Source: Selaginella moellendorffii
Lineage: Eukaryota > Streptophyta > Lycopodiopsida > Selaginellales > Selaginellaceae
Direction: 5' to 3'
DNA length: 64,000 nucleotides
Assembly (NCBI RefSeq): GCF_000143415.4
Contig: NW_003314278.1
Span: forward strand, 1,503,543 to 1,567,542
Shown: positions 10,810 through 23,692 of the stretch, piece after piece
How the letters are laid out: each line of letters opens with the position of its first letter
Numbering within the stretch: position 1 is the stretch's first letter
Program-made: the position numbers and the translations under genes
Notes under the pieces: generated by a model
Databases searched by the model: none
Told to the model about the DNA's origin: nothing
Seen by the model: only the letters and a program-made list of their open reading frames with translations

Positions 10810-12000
10810 GCTAAGGTAGTTGAGAAATTGGTTTTCACATGTACACTTGGCCAAAATAGAATTCCTAAATACTATTAGTTAAACATACTTAACTTGGTTA
10901 GATAAACTTATTTGTTACCTTGCATTTATGTGATATTAGCACAATGCTAGCTTATTATATCCGTTAAAACACTTTCCCTATCATTCCCTATATGTTGGTC
11001 ATGTTTCTATTATATTGGCTATTTATAGAAAGTGTTTAGATAGCTAGTGAGGCATATCTAAGGAATGTAAATATTTATCCTAAACACAATAGTATTATTC
11101 CCAGATTAAGATTAGAAATCTAACACCATTCCACATTTAATAAGTTTTTAAGCTTGTCTAAGAAACTTACTCTTTCGACTACCAGAGAGTGATTTTATAA
11201 GAGGGGTTATTGGGGGTCCTAAATGTATAATATATGTCGGGCATGGCTGACCAACTTGAGATATTGTTTAGCTCTTTATTGGGCATGTTTATCCTTGTTT
11301 TGCATCCAATTTAAACCTCTTCATACCATGTTAACTGGTGGAGTACCTATATAATTGTGCTAAGCTATTAATATGTTGAAATAATATATCCTTGTGTTAG
11401 GCCACCAATATGTATGCAAAACAAAGCCAAACAAAATCTAGCACTATTTAAGCATATTAGTGGCCTTATATGTAAAATAAAGCCAAATAAGTTTGGCATT
11501 ATTTTAACATCTAAATGGCCTAACACGAAGATATAAATTTTTCACTATTTAGCATGGTATAAAGCTTTGGTTTAGATTCAAGCTAAATGCAGAATAAAGA
11601 TAGACATACCTAAAGGGGAGTTATACAAAATCTTATATTGGTTAATCATATTAAATCTACCCACTATCTAAAAACTTATTAATATAGAATGGTGTTATAT
11701 TGCAAATTTTAATGTGGGAATAACACCATTGTGTTTAGGACAATTTCTATATTTTGTAGATATATTTCACTAATAGATATAGATACTTTTTATAAATAGC
11801 TAATATGATTGAAATGGGACTAATATATAGGGAATGATAGTGAGAGTGTTTTATGGTAAGTTATCATTTAGGAAATATTGAGGGATTAAACTTAATATCA
11901 TGGGGGTTTCAAACACTAGCAAATACAAGCTAACAAATAACACTTAGGAATTCTGTCCTTATACTCTTTTAGCCAAGTGCACATATAAAGATTAGTTTCT
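10810..12000. repeat. Large imperfect palindrome (inverted repeat, about 580-bp arms)
   Basis: Sequence from about 10818 to 11420 is the diverged reverse complement of about 11450 to 12000. Matching blocks, in order from outside to centre, include gtagttgagaaa, ctatcattccctatat, cctaaacacaat, ttaataagttttta and gtgttaggcca. The centre falls near 11430 between ggccaccaatatg and catattagtggcc. No open frame spans it. It could be a foldback or MITE-like element, or two inverted copies of one repeat. Target-site duplications were not identified. Confidence 0.7.
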
Positions 12001-12700
12001 CAACTACCATAAACAAAAATATTTACCTCCTACTATTATGGCAATAAATGAACACCATAAATTTTTCTAGATTTATTACCTTCACAATGGTCTAAACTAA
12101 ACTATATATTGATAAGGACATCAATCTTCTCAAATCACAAATAAGTTGCACCAACTTAAATAAGTTAGGGGACTATACACAAAATGTATTAACACTTAGA
12201 CACCTTATAACTGTTGTTGATAAAGAAATGACTGATGGAGTTAATCATTCTTGCTATTATGAGAGTCATCTAACTTACCAAAAAAATGATATGCCTTTAC
12301 CCATAGGTGATATAGAGTAAGAAGCTAAAAGCCCTAACCCTCCTAAGTAAACAAATTAAACTTATTAGTAAAGTTTAGATAAACTATTGTAGAGTTGTTT
12401 ACATAATCACACCTTTTTAACAAAATTAAGAACATCAAAAGAAATACAAGTTATATAACTAATCAATAGTAACTATCCCATAATTAAAAATTTCACCATA
12501 CATATGAAGTGTCAAAGCCAATCTGCCTATATTCGCCCAAACTCAAGAGTAATTGATGGACAATATTAAAATCATAAATAAAGATATATGAGAGACATTG
12601 ATGAGTAAACCTTAAATTAGAGCACATGTTAATAAAATGAAGCAAAAGCCAAATTAGAAAATGCAAGTTAAGCCTAACATAGCAACCTCTCTCATAGAGT
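12001..12700. other. AT-rich DNA, no feature seen
   Basis: Right flank of the palindrome. Stops occur in all frames and no repeat structure or protein was recognised. Confidence 0.5.
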
Positions 12701-12714
12701 ACCTGATCAAGCTC

Positions 12715-13460
12715 TCATGGTCTCAGGTATGAGCAGATAGCATCTATCGTCTTCTCAAAAGCTAGTGTGAAGTGTGCATTGGATAAAGCCTTTTCTTTCT
12801 TAAGAGTGTGAGCTTTTTCAAATTGTTCAGCCAGTATGCTATTGCCTTCTATAAAAACAGTCATGAGGGATTGAGAGCCTCCACTTGCCTAATCTCCTAG
12901 ATACAACTTTGTTATATTCTTCCTTAGGTGCTGCAGTATTTACATGTTCTTCTGTGCTTGATTCTAGCATTGTTTCATCCTTGTCAAGGAGATTTCTTAG
13001 ACGAATGGCCCCACAGCTCGACTAGAACTCATCAATGGCATCAAATAGATCTTGCTCCAGTGCTGGTAGCTTGAGCTTCTTGACAGTATCCCATAAGAGA
13101 GTGAAGTAATTGGCATTTCCTGTCTGGTGGTTGTAATACTTAGCTGTCTTGTAGCTATCTATAATGTTCTCCCAGTATCTCTTATAACAATGTCCATCAC
13201 ACCCAGTTTTCTCAGCAAGCTTTGTTAGCAAGCTGGAGCTGGTTGACACTTTTCATGAGCTGAGAGGCTCTGCCTTGCAAGATACTCTCCTCTTCACATC
13301 AATTAAAGCATGAGTTTCAACTGAAGTCCAGTTGCATCCTCTTTTCTACCTTGACGCTGGATCATCTTCAAGCTGCTCCACATCAGCTACTTCCTCAGCT
13401 GTTGCTTCTTCAGCTGCTGATCCCTCAACACTCACCTATAGTCTCTCAACTTGATGAAAA
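12715..13460 (-). pseudogene. Degenerate trihelix/Myb-SANT-like gene
   Basis: The minus strand encodes a broken trihelix-type DNA-binding domain: GCNWTSVETHALIDVKR, an in-frame stop, then a 75-codon open stretch with CYKRYWENIIDSYKTAKYYN and WDTVKKLKLP. A second part in another frame reads LAEQFEKAHTLKKEKALSNA near 12740-12850, typical of the C-terminal coiled coil of such proteins. An acidic stretch (EEVADVEQLEDDP) precedes the domain. At least two stops and one frame change make it a pseudogene. Such domains occur in plant transcription factors and as the companion protein of Harbinger-type transposons; which applies here is not clear. Confidence 0.6.
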
Positions 13461-14668
13461 TGATGTAAATGCATTCTAGGAATATCTGGATTGGAGCTGA
13501 GATTGCACACACTATGCCTCATCCTTGTCCACTGTCTGATGCTCCTCCTCCCCTCATTGAATCGTAAACTGCAACACAAAAAACTGAGTGTCACAATCGT
13601 TGAATGTCAGTTGACAATCATGAGCAGTGTGGCATAGTGGCACTGGATTTGGCATGGTGGCACTGGATCTGGCAATCAAGCTCCAGCAATCAAGAAGCTG
13701 TCCTCGATACTTACAAGTTAAGTGGCCTCTCCAAGGTACTTAACTGGCAAATTTTTAAAAGTAGTTACTGTAAATTTTAAGGTTAATGGTAAGTATAAGC
13801 AAATTAAGTCCTCAAGAAAAGTACTTATACTTAGCTTAAAGGTTTGAAAATTCCTTAAATTTCACCCTTAACTTTAAGAGTAAGTGTTAGTGCGAAAAGG
13901 CCCTAATCCTGACTTAAGTTTAGTTAGCTATATTTAACAGAGACTAATAGTACTCACAACTGTGGTTGGGCAGTAATTTCCATTAGGTCCTAACAAATGA
14001 TGAAGTCAATAGCCACCACAATACACGTCATTAGAAGATCTATAGTATGAGAAAGTAAATAAGCTGAATTGTAGCTAATAATCACCCATACCTTTCTTTA
14101 ATGTCAATAAGATTCATATATAAAAAATTTAACTAAAAAAATGTAAAAAAAAGTGCACATAATATTTAATGGGTGATAGCAATTCTAAATAATTTGTTGC
14201 ACATTGCATTGTAGCAACACTTAGTTTGTTTGTTTATTTAAATCTTATTTTTTTCTTTATAAATACTTATTGGTTTTATAGGCTCTGAATTAATACAAAA
14301 TCAAAAGAAAATAAAACATTTTTCATATTATAATTAAATCTTTGTTGATTTAAAATATCTAACTCAACACAGTTTGGCCCAAGTTGGGTGCCCCTCATGC
14401 CCAAAAGGCACATAACCTCAAGCTGCAAAAGAGAGAAACAATGCAGGCTTTGAAGCCACAAAGTTCCTTATGAAGGTAAGAGAAGTTCTCAACCATGACC
14501 TCATCCAAATGTACTTCAGCTTGTGGGAGTTTGGAAGATTCTTGCAAGCCTAAAACGTGCTGCGGGTGAGGCAGCTGTTTGAGAGGATGCCTAGGAACTT
14601 CGGGGCACAAGGAGCAGGCGTAAACTTTGGAAAATTCTAATGCATGATTTGAATTGAGCATTTTTAAA
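13461..14668. other. AT-rich DNA with one uninterpreted minus-strand open stretch
   Basis: Mostly AT-rich. Between 14395 and 14668 the minus strand is open for about 90 codons up to the assembly gap, but I recognise no family, and the sequence is moderate in GC only from 14380 to 14640. This part could be a remnant of a gene cut by the gap. Confidence 0.4.
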
Positions 14669-14912
14669 NNNNNNNNNNNNNNNNNNNNNNNNNNNNNNNN
14701 NNNNNNNNNNNNNNNNNNNNNNNNNNNNNNNNNNNNNNNNNNNNNNNNNNNNNNNNNNNNNNNNNNNNNNNNNNNNNNNNNNNNNNNNNNNNNNNNNNNN
14801 NNNNNNNNNNNNNNNNNNNNNNNNNNNNNNNNNNNNNNNNNNNNNNNNNNNNNNNNNNNNNNNNNNNNNNNNNNNNNNNNNNNNNNNNNNNNNNNNNNNN
14901 NNNNNNNNNNNN
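14669..14912. other. Assembly gap (244 N)
   Basis: A run of 244 undetermined bases. The right edge is an AT dinucleotide repeat, the probable reason the assembly failed here. Confidence 0.99.
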
Positions 14913-14960
14913 ATATATATATATATATATATATATACACATGCATATATAATATATATA
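14913..14960. repeat. AT microsatellite
   Basis: About 12 uninterrupted AT units followed by imperfect ATATA runs, directly at the edge of the gap. True length is unknown because it enters the gap. Confidence 0.95.
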
Positions 14961-17900
14961 GACTTTACACCATCCTTCCCTCCAAAAGATGAAAAGCTGA
15001 TGATAATAAATTAGATGGAACATTTGAAGCTTCCGATAAGTGATTATGGATTGCCAAAAGAACCTAAAGCTCCCATGGAACCACTAATGTAATTGCTAAT
15101 AACCATGATAGAAATAAAACCTAAAATTATAGCATAAATGTCAGTTGACTACAAAATCTTCATGAACTAGCTGTATATTTAATTGCTAAATGCTCAAATT
15201 AACCTCAAAGCCATAACTATAAACCAAAACAAGAGAGTTCAAGAGCCACTATAGTCTATAAAACACTATTGCAACAAATGATATATCCCATTTTTAAGTC
15301 TGCACCATTAATCTAGACTCATAATCATTAGTAAAACTTGCCTCTATTGTCTTCCTTTTTCTCAACCTCTAAAACCTATATTAACTCGGACTTATAACTT
15401 TTGTCTTTGTCCAATGTTATATATAGAAAGTCAAACTCACTCCATTTGTTCTCCATATCTTGTTATCCCTTTCTTGAAAGAAAAAAAAATTCTGAAATAT
15501 TATTATTTAGATTTGTTTTGCTTGTCCTTACTCCACCATTTATATTCGGTTTCACTTTATTATTGCATCCATTCAACTTCACTATATTGGGGTTAGATAT
15601 TCTATTTAAATTCACTATACTTATCTTCACTTCACAATCTATATCATTTTAATATTGTATCTATTTGTTCTCACTTGATCATTAGATACAAACTCCTGTC
15701 CTACCCCTTTACCCCCTCTTTTTAAGAAAAAAACCTTGAAGAGTTGGGGCAAGAAAAAATTAAAATTAAAATATTATAGAAGAAAACAAAATTGATATAT
15801 AAGGAATTTTTAGCAAATGGTAAAGTGAAAATAGGGAAATAAGAAAAGAAAGAAATATGCTCAAAGCTTCAAGAACAAAGGACCTTCTGTTATAAAATAC
15901 GTTAATCACCACAAGATAAGTAAGAAAATCATATCACTAAACCTTTAATATGGGAAAATCAATAAAAAAATCCACACTCTTAAAGGAATATAGAAGTTCT
16001 TTAATAGAAACTATAAAACAAAAGCATTTAATGGCACTCATAATGAAGGATATACACTCAACTTAAAACTTTAGCAAAATTGATATAACCTTTGGAATAA
16101 GGGAATATTTAACACTATAATTAATCAAAGACTCCACCAATAAAGCAAAAGTAAGATTTTTAGCTCATATACTTAACATCTAGATTAGTATGAAGAAAAC
16201 AAAATACATTCAAACCCAATATTATATTAAGAAAAAGAATCATAAGAGTCATAAATGATTAATATATTATGAGAAAAAATACTATTAATGAGGAAAAAAA
16301 ACATAGGAACATAAGAAGGTGGTTTAAGCCTAAAAATATACAAAAAGGTTAGGAAAGAGTAAAAGACAAAGAAAAATAATCAAATGATAAATTAAAAGAT
16401 TAATACCTACCATGTGAAATCTCTAATTTGTATCTAAGTTAATTCTTAAAGTAATCAAATTCCTGGTCAATAAAAATCTATTGAAGCTTATAAACATCTT
16501 CTTCCCATAAACTCAATCTTCAAATATTTTAGATCTAACATATGTATTTACAACCTTATATATATAAACATTAATAAAACAAATTTGGTTATAGATATTT
16601 ATTTTAACTGGAATATTTTTAAAATGGATTAAAAGGAAAAGGATAAGGTATTAGCAACTAACAAACTTAAGTTGTGCTTAATATGTTTATATTTAAAAAC
16701 TTATGTCTATATAAATAAAATAAATAAAGTATTTTAAATAAGATATTTTAAGTGATGATAAACATTACCTTATTATTTTCAATGTAATCAATTTTTCATT
16801 TGCCTATCTTATTAATTATATAATTATTAAATTTTATTATTTTATTACATAATGAATTAATTTATTCAGTCTAAATTCAAATAATATGGTATATTATAAT
16901 GTATTAGCACTACTTTTCCCATTATTCTATATCATGAGTTTTTTGTTTTTTATTTTGCCACTAAAAACAAATTTCTAGGTGTTAAAATTAATGAAAATAA
17001 TTTTTGTAAAGCTAGCAGAGAAGATAAAATAATATATATATATTGTCTAAAATTGTATTAATAATATAAATAATATAAGGTAGAATATAAGATATATATT
17101 TGATTCATAAAGTAATAGAACCATACACCATAACTCATGATATGTTATATATTTTTCCAAAGATTGGAATTTAAAGTATATAAATTTTATTTAAAACAAT
17201 TTAAAATGATTTTCTAAAATATAAAATACTTTAATATGAATTAATAAATATTATTATTTAAATTTATTTATTCCTAAAATTATCAGATAGTTTTAATAAA
17301 AAACATTAATTATTATCTTTAGTATGATTAAAGAAAAAATATATTGTGACTTTATATTAAAAATCTCAATAATAATATGCTTGTCATGCTTGAAACAACC
17401 TTGAAATGGCCATAAATTTTAATCAAACCATCTTATAATTTAATATTTTGTAAAGGTTTCAAATAATATTATATTATATAGTTTATAGAATCTCGTCTCA
17501 GAAATACCTCATAAGCAATTTTTAATATCTATATGTTTTCACCTTGGCTTACAATGAAAGAAATGTAATATCTTTTCATAAAGAATTGGGTTATTTTGAA
17601 TATTTAAAGTTTTATGATAATTTATAAATGAAGATATTAACATTTTCACCATTCTTATCACTATAATATTTTAAAATGCATAACATAAGTACATTCCATT
17701 TGTTAGAGTTATAATTAAATTTCAGATTATAAACATTAGAGAAATAAAGTAATACAAAAGTAACTAAAAGATATTTTTTCAAGTTATTTAAAATTAATCA
17801 TTAGTTACTTTTATAAAATAAATATTATATAAACAACTTTGTATTACAAAATAAATGTATTAGTATAAAAACATTAGAAGCAAGGGGATAGGCTAGATAG

Positions 17901-18550
17901 CTAATCTACAAATAAATATATTTAAATAATTTTATTTAAAAAGTTAAGCCTTTTTTACCAAATATATTCAAAACTTCTTCAGTCAAAATAATCTCCTTTC
18001 CAGTAAAAATTTTAAGGTTTAGCTTCTATTTTCTTTAATGTAGTTTTTTAAAATAGTTATAATTGGCATATTTAGGATAAGAGAACATATTGGATATTGG
18101 TCATACATAATGTAGAGCTTGATGTAAATTTGATTCATTATTATAGGTTCTCATTAAGTATTGCTGATTGAGCATCAATTTATATTAGACAGCAAAAGAG
18201 GAGAGATGACAAAAGTAACTAAGATTGAGATCTTTCCAATGGCAAAGACACTTAAACTTCGTTGAAGAGAAAGATTGGGACATGATTAAATTATAGGGAA
18301 TATACTATTAGTTATGGTTATTTTGTCTTCTCCTCAACTTCTCATAATTAAGAAAAATTCAAAATTCCTACTTTTATGGCATCAAATAAATTATGTTCAC
18401 CTTAACAAACTTTTACTTTAAACATGTGTCATAATCAAAATGGTAAAACTTATATATGACCAACTTTGCTAGTTGCAAATAGTCTTTATGGTATGATGTT
18501 CTGAAATGTCCTAAGGACACCTTGAAATGCACTCTCTTTAGTGCAAATAC
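14961..18550. other. Very AT-rich gene-free DNA
   Basis: About 3.6 kb with many homopolymeric A and T runs, stops in all frames and no recognisable protein, RNA or tandem array. The stretch 16450-17900 is the most AT-rich of the window. I see nothing that can be named in it. Confidence 0.7.
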
Positions 18551-18559
18551 TACATAGTC

Positions 18560-20045
18560 AGTATTCTTAGTCGTTAAGTGCAGTCTTCAATGCCTTTTGG
18601 TGCCTTCAAAGACTTTTTCTCAAGCTAAAAATTAAAAAAACGATATATGAGCTAGTCTTTTTAGAAAACAAGATTTTACCTTCTCTTGCATCATTTCTAT
18701 ATGAATCAAATACAGGGATAGGAGACATAACACAGTTGGAAGACTTGAATTGTGGGTGATAGGAGTGAAACACAATGAAAGTGACATGTGTACCATGTTG
18801 GAGTTGGACTCAAGCTCCATCTCGGACTCAAGTTCCAGCTCAAACATGGACACATGGGGTGAAACAAAGCACTTGTCTCCCTGGGGCATGGTAGGCCATG
18901 AGCATCAAAAGGATAGTGGGGGATAGGAGTGTTGGGCAACCGAAGTTAGACCTCAGGTGGGCAAATGTGTGATAAGCAAAGCAAGCTGGGAGGCACTCAA
19001 GGGTGAGGTTGAGTATCAAAATGTGAAAGATACTCTTAGTAATCGCATGAGCACTATATTCATCAACCATTCCCTCACTTGTGTATAATGAAGTGACAAG
19101 ACAATAGTCATGTACACTCACGTAAAATTGGGGCAGCCCTTCCAAAACATTTTATTGCAAAGCTTTACACAAATATATATTTATGAAAATAGATTATTGC
19201 AAAAATGTGGAGAATGAGATAGTCATAAAATAGGACGCTTTTTTATGATTGACTTTGAGATACTTTTTGCTGTAAACTCCGGACTGTAAACACTCTTCAA
19301 CGTCTTTGAGCACCTTCGATATTCCCTCAGCCTTTCTCTCAAGCTAAAGAACAGCAATATTATGAGCTATTCTTAAGAAAAACAAAAACTCTTACCTCTT
19401 CCTTCTTGTCTTGTATTCCATTTCCATAATAATCTGTTGAAACTCCACCTTTAACACGCCCTTGAGTGCCTCCCAGCTTGCTTCGATTATCACACAGTTG
19501 CCCTCGCTTTCTGATTCTAAAACACCATTGTGTTTCAGTTCCATCACTCCCTTCTTAAATTCAGGATCATCCACCTCCTTGGCACTATACCAGTTCTTGA
19601 AATTTGTCCACAGTGAATTGAAGCGATGCACAGCGTTCATGAACCATTCCCTCACCTGTGTATAACAAAGTGAGAAAAATAAACAAGACGCTAGCTACAG
19701 ATAATCACAAACGCAAAACCGAGAACAATTTGCTCATCAATGTCTCCAAACTTGAGCTTCCCGTCAACCAACTTACACTCGCCAGTCCTGAGCCCTCGAT
19801 CGCGGGATTAAGTCATCCAGTTTGGCCAGCGCGGTGAGAAGCGGTCCAGTACTTGATCCTCTTCGTCTTCCCCATCGTAACGAGGAACCACAAAGCCATT
19901 TGTTTTTCGCGCGCTTGGAGATTCGTCCAGGTCCAAAACCAGCGACGTGCCGGAAACCATCGAGTTTGAGCGCCAGATTCAGGCGAGTTGGAAGAGCAGG
20001 GAAGAAGCCTGAACCTTCCAGAAAAGTTTTTACGCACCACATTCA
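18560..20045 (-). pseudogene. Rearranged copies of unrecognised gene family (copy 2 and fragments)
   Basis: The best-preserved exon is on the minus strand at 19396-19655 (REWFMNAVHRFNSLWTNFKN..., ending GTAAGAG), with a following exon from about 19343 that stays open for about 40 codons (LRERLREYRRC...). Upstream, 19690-20042 carries the LRTGECKLVDGKLKFGDIDE block shared with the 8.9-9.25 kb fragment, but with frame changes. To the left lie more fragments of the same gene: 18560-18790 and 19060-19160 on minus, and about 18960-19030 inverted on plus (aagctgggaggcactcaagg matches the complement of 19460-19485). Near 19150 the fragment joins a piece matching the 3' end of the PPR gene at 8.84 kb. 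Family and function unknown. Confidence 0.5.
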
Positions 20046-21200
20046 GTAAACCCGCAATAGCCTCCCTCCCGCTTAAGTAAAGTTATATTCTAAGGATATG
20101 CTCAGATATTTTATTTATTTTAATTTATAATTAGCACAGGTAATTCTAATGTCTATATCGTCAGAGGAGGGACGATGGCTCTATGCTTCTGGATGCCGCT
20201 AGCACGAGAATCCCCATATGGATCTGCCATCCAGCGATGAGGAGTATGATGCCTACACAGGCATGGCAGATTATCACGAGTTGGTAACAAAGAGAAGAAA
20301 GAGCTTTTGTCAACTACTTTGTTCTTTTGAAATTGCCTTTAGTAGCACAATGTTGTTTCTTTCGTTCAATGTTCTAGTGACTGAGACAACTTTCTATTTT
20401 GTCTTGCAGATTCAGATCCCAACATTGTTGGAGAGAACCATCCTGCAGCCCTGCATCCCTGGCCGCCATGGCCATCAGTGGCACAGGCTGGGAGCTGAGC
20501 GTGCCACAGTCAGGAAGCTCAGTTGCACAGCCATTAGGGCTGTAACCACAGCCATGACTATTGCTGAGAAAGTGTGGTTGAGCTCGGTCCACTTGACTGA
20601 CCACATAAATATACAGCTATCATAATTTAATGAAAAACTACATATAAATTAGTGTGGACTTTCTTCTTTTGGAACAATGGCACGGTAATTATCAACTGCC
20701 AACATTAAGCATGGTGCAAATGTACTTCCCCATGCTATCAAAGTAAGTATATAAAACATACTTTTTTTACCTTTTAAGTTATATTTTATTGACTTTGCAA
20801 ACATTTACTCGTTAGCAACAGAGCACAATCTTGATGAAGTCAATGTTTTGCTAAGCTCCTTGTTTGAATTGAGTTCCACCACGACAAAAATGAAGCCCAA
20901 TTTGGCACTAAAGCTTGACTCTGTGTATAAGATTGTATTTACAGTCCACTTATACCCAACTGAAGAATATGGGACTACATGAATGCAATACATTATTCAC
21001 CTCGCTCTGGTCCCATTGGTAGCCACCTCTGTATAGAAGGAAAGAAAAGGTATATAAACCTACCCATGCAAATAAATTATACCCTGTGCATTGTCTATAT
21101 GATTTTTTCCAGTGATGAACTCCAAAAGAACGACTGGTATCATGCTTTAAAATGGGCATTGCAAGACTCTATAAACAGCACGACCAAAATCTGAGAGCTT
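20046..21200. other. Possible decayed gene or transposon remnants, unrecognised
   Basis: Short coding-like stretches without a coherent gene. 20218-20285 (+) begins MDLPSSDEEYDAYTG and ends at a GTAACA donor. 20813-20983 (+) is open for 57 codons (LATEHNLDEVNVLLSSLFE...). 21110-21194 (+) reads SSDELQKNDWYHALKWALQD. No family was recognised and no start-to-stop model could be joined. Confidence 0.25.
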
Positions 21201-22630
21201 GGGATAATGCTCTCTGAGTAAGATGTGAAATCCAGGAGGATTTTCTTTGTCATGCATATTTTGGTAGCTCCTGCAAAGTTATTTTCATCATTGCATTCCA
21301 GCCCAATGGTTCCTTGTCGGTCAACACATCTGCATGCAAGGCTTACTCAGTTTTGTATGTAGAAAACAATACAAACTGTGTAATTGATCTTCCAGGTTCA
21401 TATACCTGTAGAAACCAAGCCTTTGATCGCCATCACAACAATAACCGATTATCCAAACTCCTGCCAAGAATCTTAGGTTGAATGTCTGTTTCTTTCCAGC
21501 TGCTTCACTGCCATGATCTGCAACCAAGGAGAAAAACATGTTAGATAAAACCAAACAAGAAAGAAAAAACTGGTTTTTGCAAGAGAGAAAGAACACCAAA
21601 CCTGGCCACTATATAGATATGGCCAAAGCCTCTTTCACTGATTATACACTTTTATGTAAGCTGGAGCCACCATTTTGTCTTGATGAGAGGACCTCTTGTT
21701 GCTTTTCTTTGCTCGCCACCGAGCAAGGCTGGCCAACATGATGTAAAGGAACCACAGGACGGGCTCTTGAGCTGGACAGTCGAGAGGCGGGCAGTCAAGA
21801 AGAAAGTGCCACTTCAGCGAGCTTGTTTGTCTCGGTTTGAGCAGCTCCTGCCTCTCGATCTTGATGCTAGAGATGTCCTGCCTTGGCAATTGCAAGTCCC
21901 CTTGTATCTGCGAAACAAGACACAAGACGGTTAGCCATCTTGCAAATCCGTGGTTGCTGTCATCCCAAATCACTCAGGACAACTGACCTCCCGCGGCCTT
22001 TTGATTAAAACATGCCTAATATACCAGACAATTGGACACAAGATTACAAAAAACTTGGTGACATATAGTAGATGGCACATGTGCTTGTTCCAACCAGCGC
22101 TTAATAACAATGTTTCATTATTGGCACAATTATCATTTTAAATTGTGTGTCTACGTGCTTTGCCGGTTGGGAAGTAGCACTTGTTTTCTAATCTAAGTCG
22201 GCCTTTCAATTGACGCTGATATCAAAATCTAAATCTCATGCGACAAGGTGCGAATTTAGAAGACTCTCCAAGCCATTTCTTACCGAGTCTCTACTCGAAT
22301 AAGAAACTGAAAACACTGGAGAGATCTCCAGCGTTTTTGTTTGCTTGGCACGAATAAAAGAACATACAGCGAATTCTTAGCAACTCGTTTCTTTGATGGT
22401 TGTAAAAATGTGGCTCGTGAATTGCAGTACTGCAACACTTGACATACAAGAAACCATAGGCTATAGCCATAGGCTCACCTGTCAGACTCAGAAACGATAG
22501 GATCACAACTGGAGTATCATATAATCTTACGGTACACCGTTTCGATGTCTGTATAGCATATAGATGAGCATATTCCATGGCAAGATCGAGAGTAGCAAAA
22601 ATTGATTTGGTTCTTTCGATCGCTTCAAAC
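21201..22630. other. No supported gene; scattered short open stretches
   Basis: On the minus strand, plausible exon-like blocks occur at about 21745-21930 (follows a CGCAG acceptor) and 21415-21525. They cannot be linked to a start or to any known protein. They could be downstream exons of the minus-strand frame that starts at 23053. Confidence 0.3.
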
Positions 22631-22639
22631 CTTCGGGTC

Positions 22640-23053
22640 CTTCGCCTTGACATAAATGATCTGCACAGTCCGATACCAGAGCTTTAACACTGTAACTTCA
22701 TCAAAGCGATGAAGGATATCCATTGCGCGTTCTAAAGAAGCACAAGAGGAGAAGAAAGAGGATGCGCTTGAAGCGATTGAACTTACCTCGGGCATTGGCT
22801 CGGAATCATCCGAGACGATGAATCCTTGCAGCAATGCTGCTGCTCCTCCGGCGATCAGAGGCGACCCAGGATGATTTCCAGTGATCCTAGCTCCGGGAAA
22901 TCGGGAAGAAGAAGAGATCAGCGCGAGAGATGCGGCGGGCGCGAGATCGGGAGGCCCAACGTCGTCGTCGTCGTCTCCACACGCGCACGGACGCGGCGCC
23001 ACGAAACTGTCCAAGGCTTTGAATCGATCGTCGCTGCTATCGATCATCGACAT
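22640..23053 (-). CDS. Hypothetical protein, first exon(s)
   Basis: Starting at an ATG at 23053 the minus strand encodes MSMIDSSDDRFKALDSF..., then an acidic run (GDDDDDVGPPD) and a Gly/Ala-rich stretch up to a GTAAGT donor after codon PMPE at about 22789. An acceptor near 22735 gives a short second exon that ends in phase after about 15 codons. Reading through the intron instead gives 142 residues. High GC and absence of stops make the first exon credible. No family is recognised and downstream structure is uncertain. Confidence 0.4.
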
Positions 23054-23690
23054 GGTGTTGCCTCCCCGCGATGTGATTAAGCAACGAATCGATAAAACAA
23101 TTTTGCGGATTTCGCGGGCACCGGGATTTAAATACCTGTTTGTTTTTCCAGCGTGGCTGACGGCGACTGCCGAGTGGGCGGCAGTCAGCTTGCGGTCAGC
23201 GAGAACACCGGATAGAATATGCTATCTCCGCTTGTGCCACGCAAGAAGCACGTGCGCGCCCGTGTCGGCACGTGTCCTCGCGCTGGTAGCGAGCGTGCTG
23301 CGGCTTTCGCCGTGGCTCTCCTCTTTCCAAATGTGGTGGCGCTGCTACATTTGGCGGTGGTGCCAGAGGTGACGCCTGGTTTCGTGGACCACCACCATTT
23401 ACTCTTTGTGTTGGTTGGAAGAGAGAATCTTCGATGGCGTCGCATTCCCCAGCTGAATTATGTTGGTACCCTCTTAAGCTTGTTAGAATTTGTCATAATA
23501 TTATCCATTTCTTAAACATAATAATAAATAATATGAAACAAGCCAGATATCTTTTAATAATAATAGTACTATTATTATATTTATTACTCATATAAAACAA
23601 GGAACGTTTCTTATTCTAGCTAACGTAATAAACGCTAAAATGAGATCAAGCGATGGAAGCTCTGGAACGCTTTCCTCCTTTTGAGAGAGT
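23054..23690. other. Intergenic, no feature seen
   Basis: GC-rich next to the hypothetical gene (likely its promoter), then AT-rich from 23460. Open stretches here overlap on both strands and match nothing recognised. Confidence 0.5.
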
Positions 23691-23692
23691 CT

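Noticed and set aside
14395-15023. Open frames running through the N gap
   Set aside because: They consist of undetermined bases and AT repeats, so coding potential cannot be judged.
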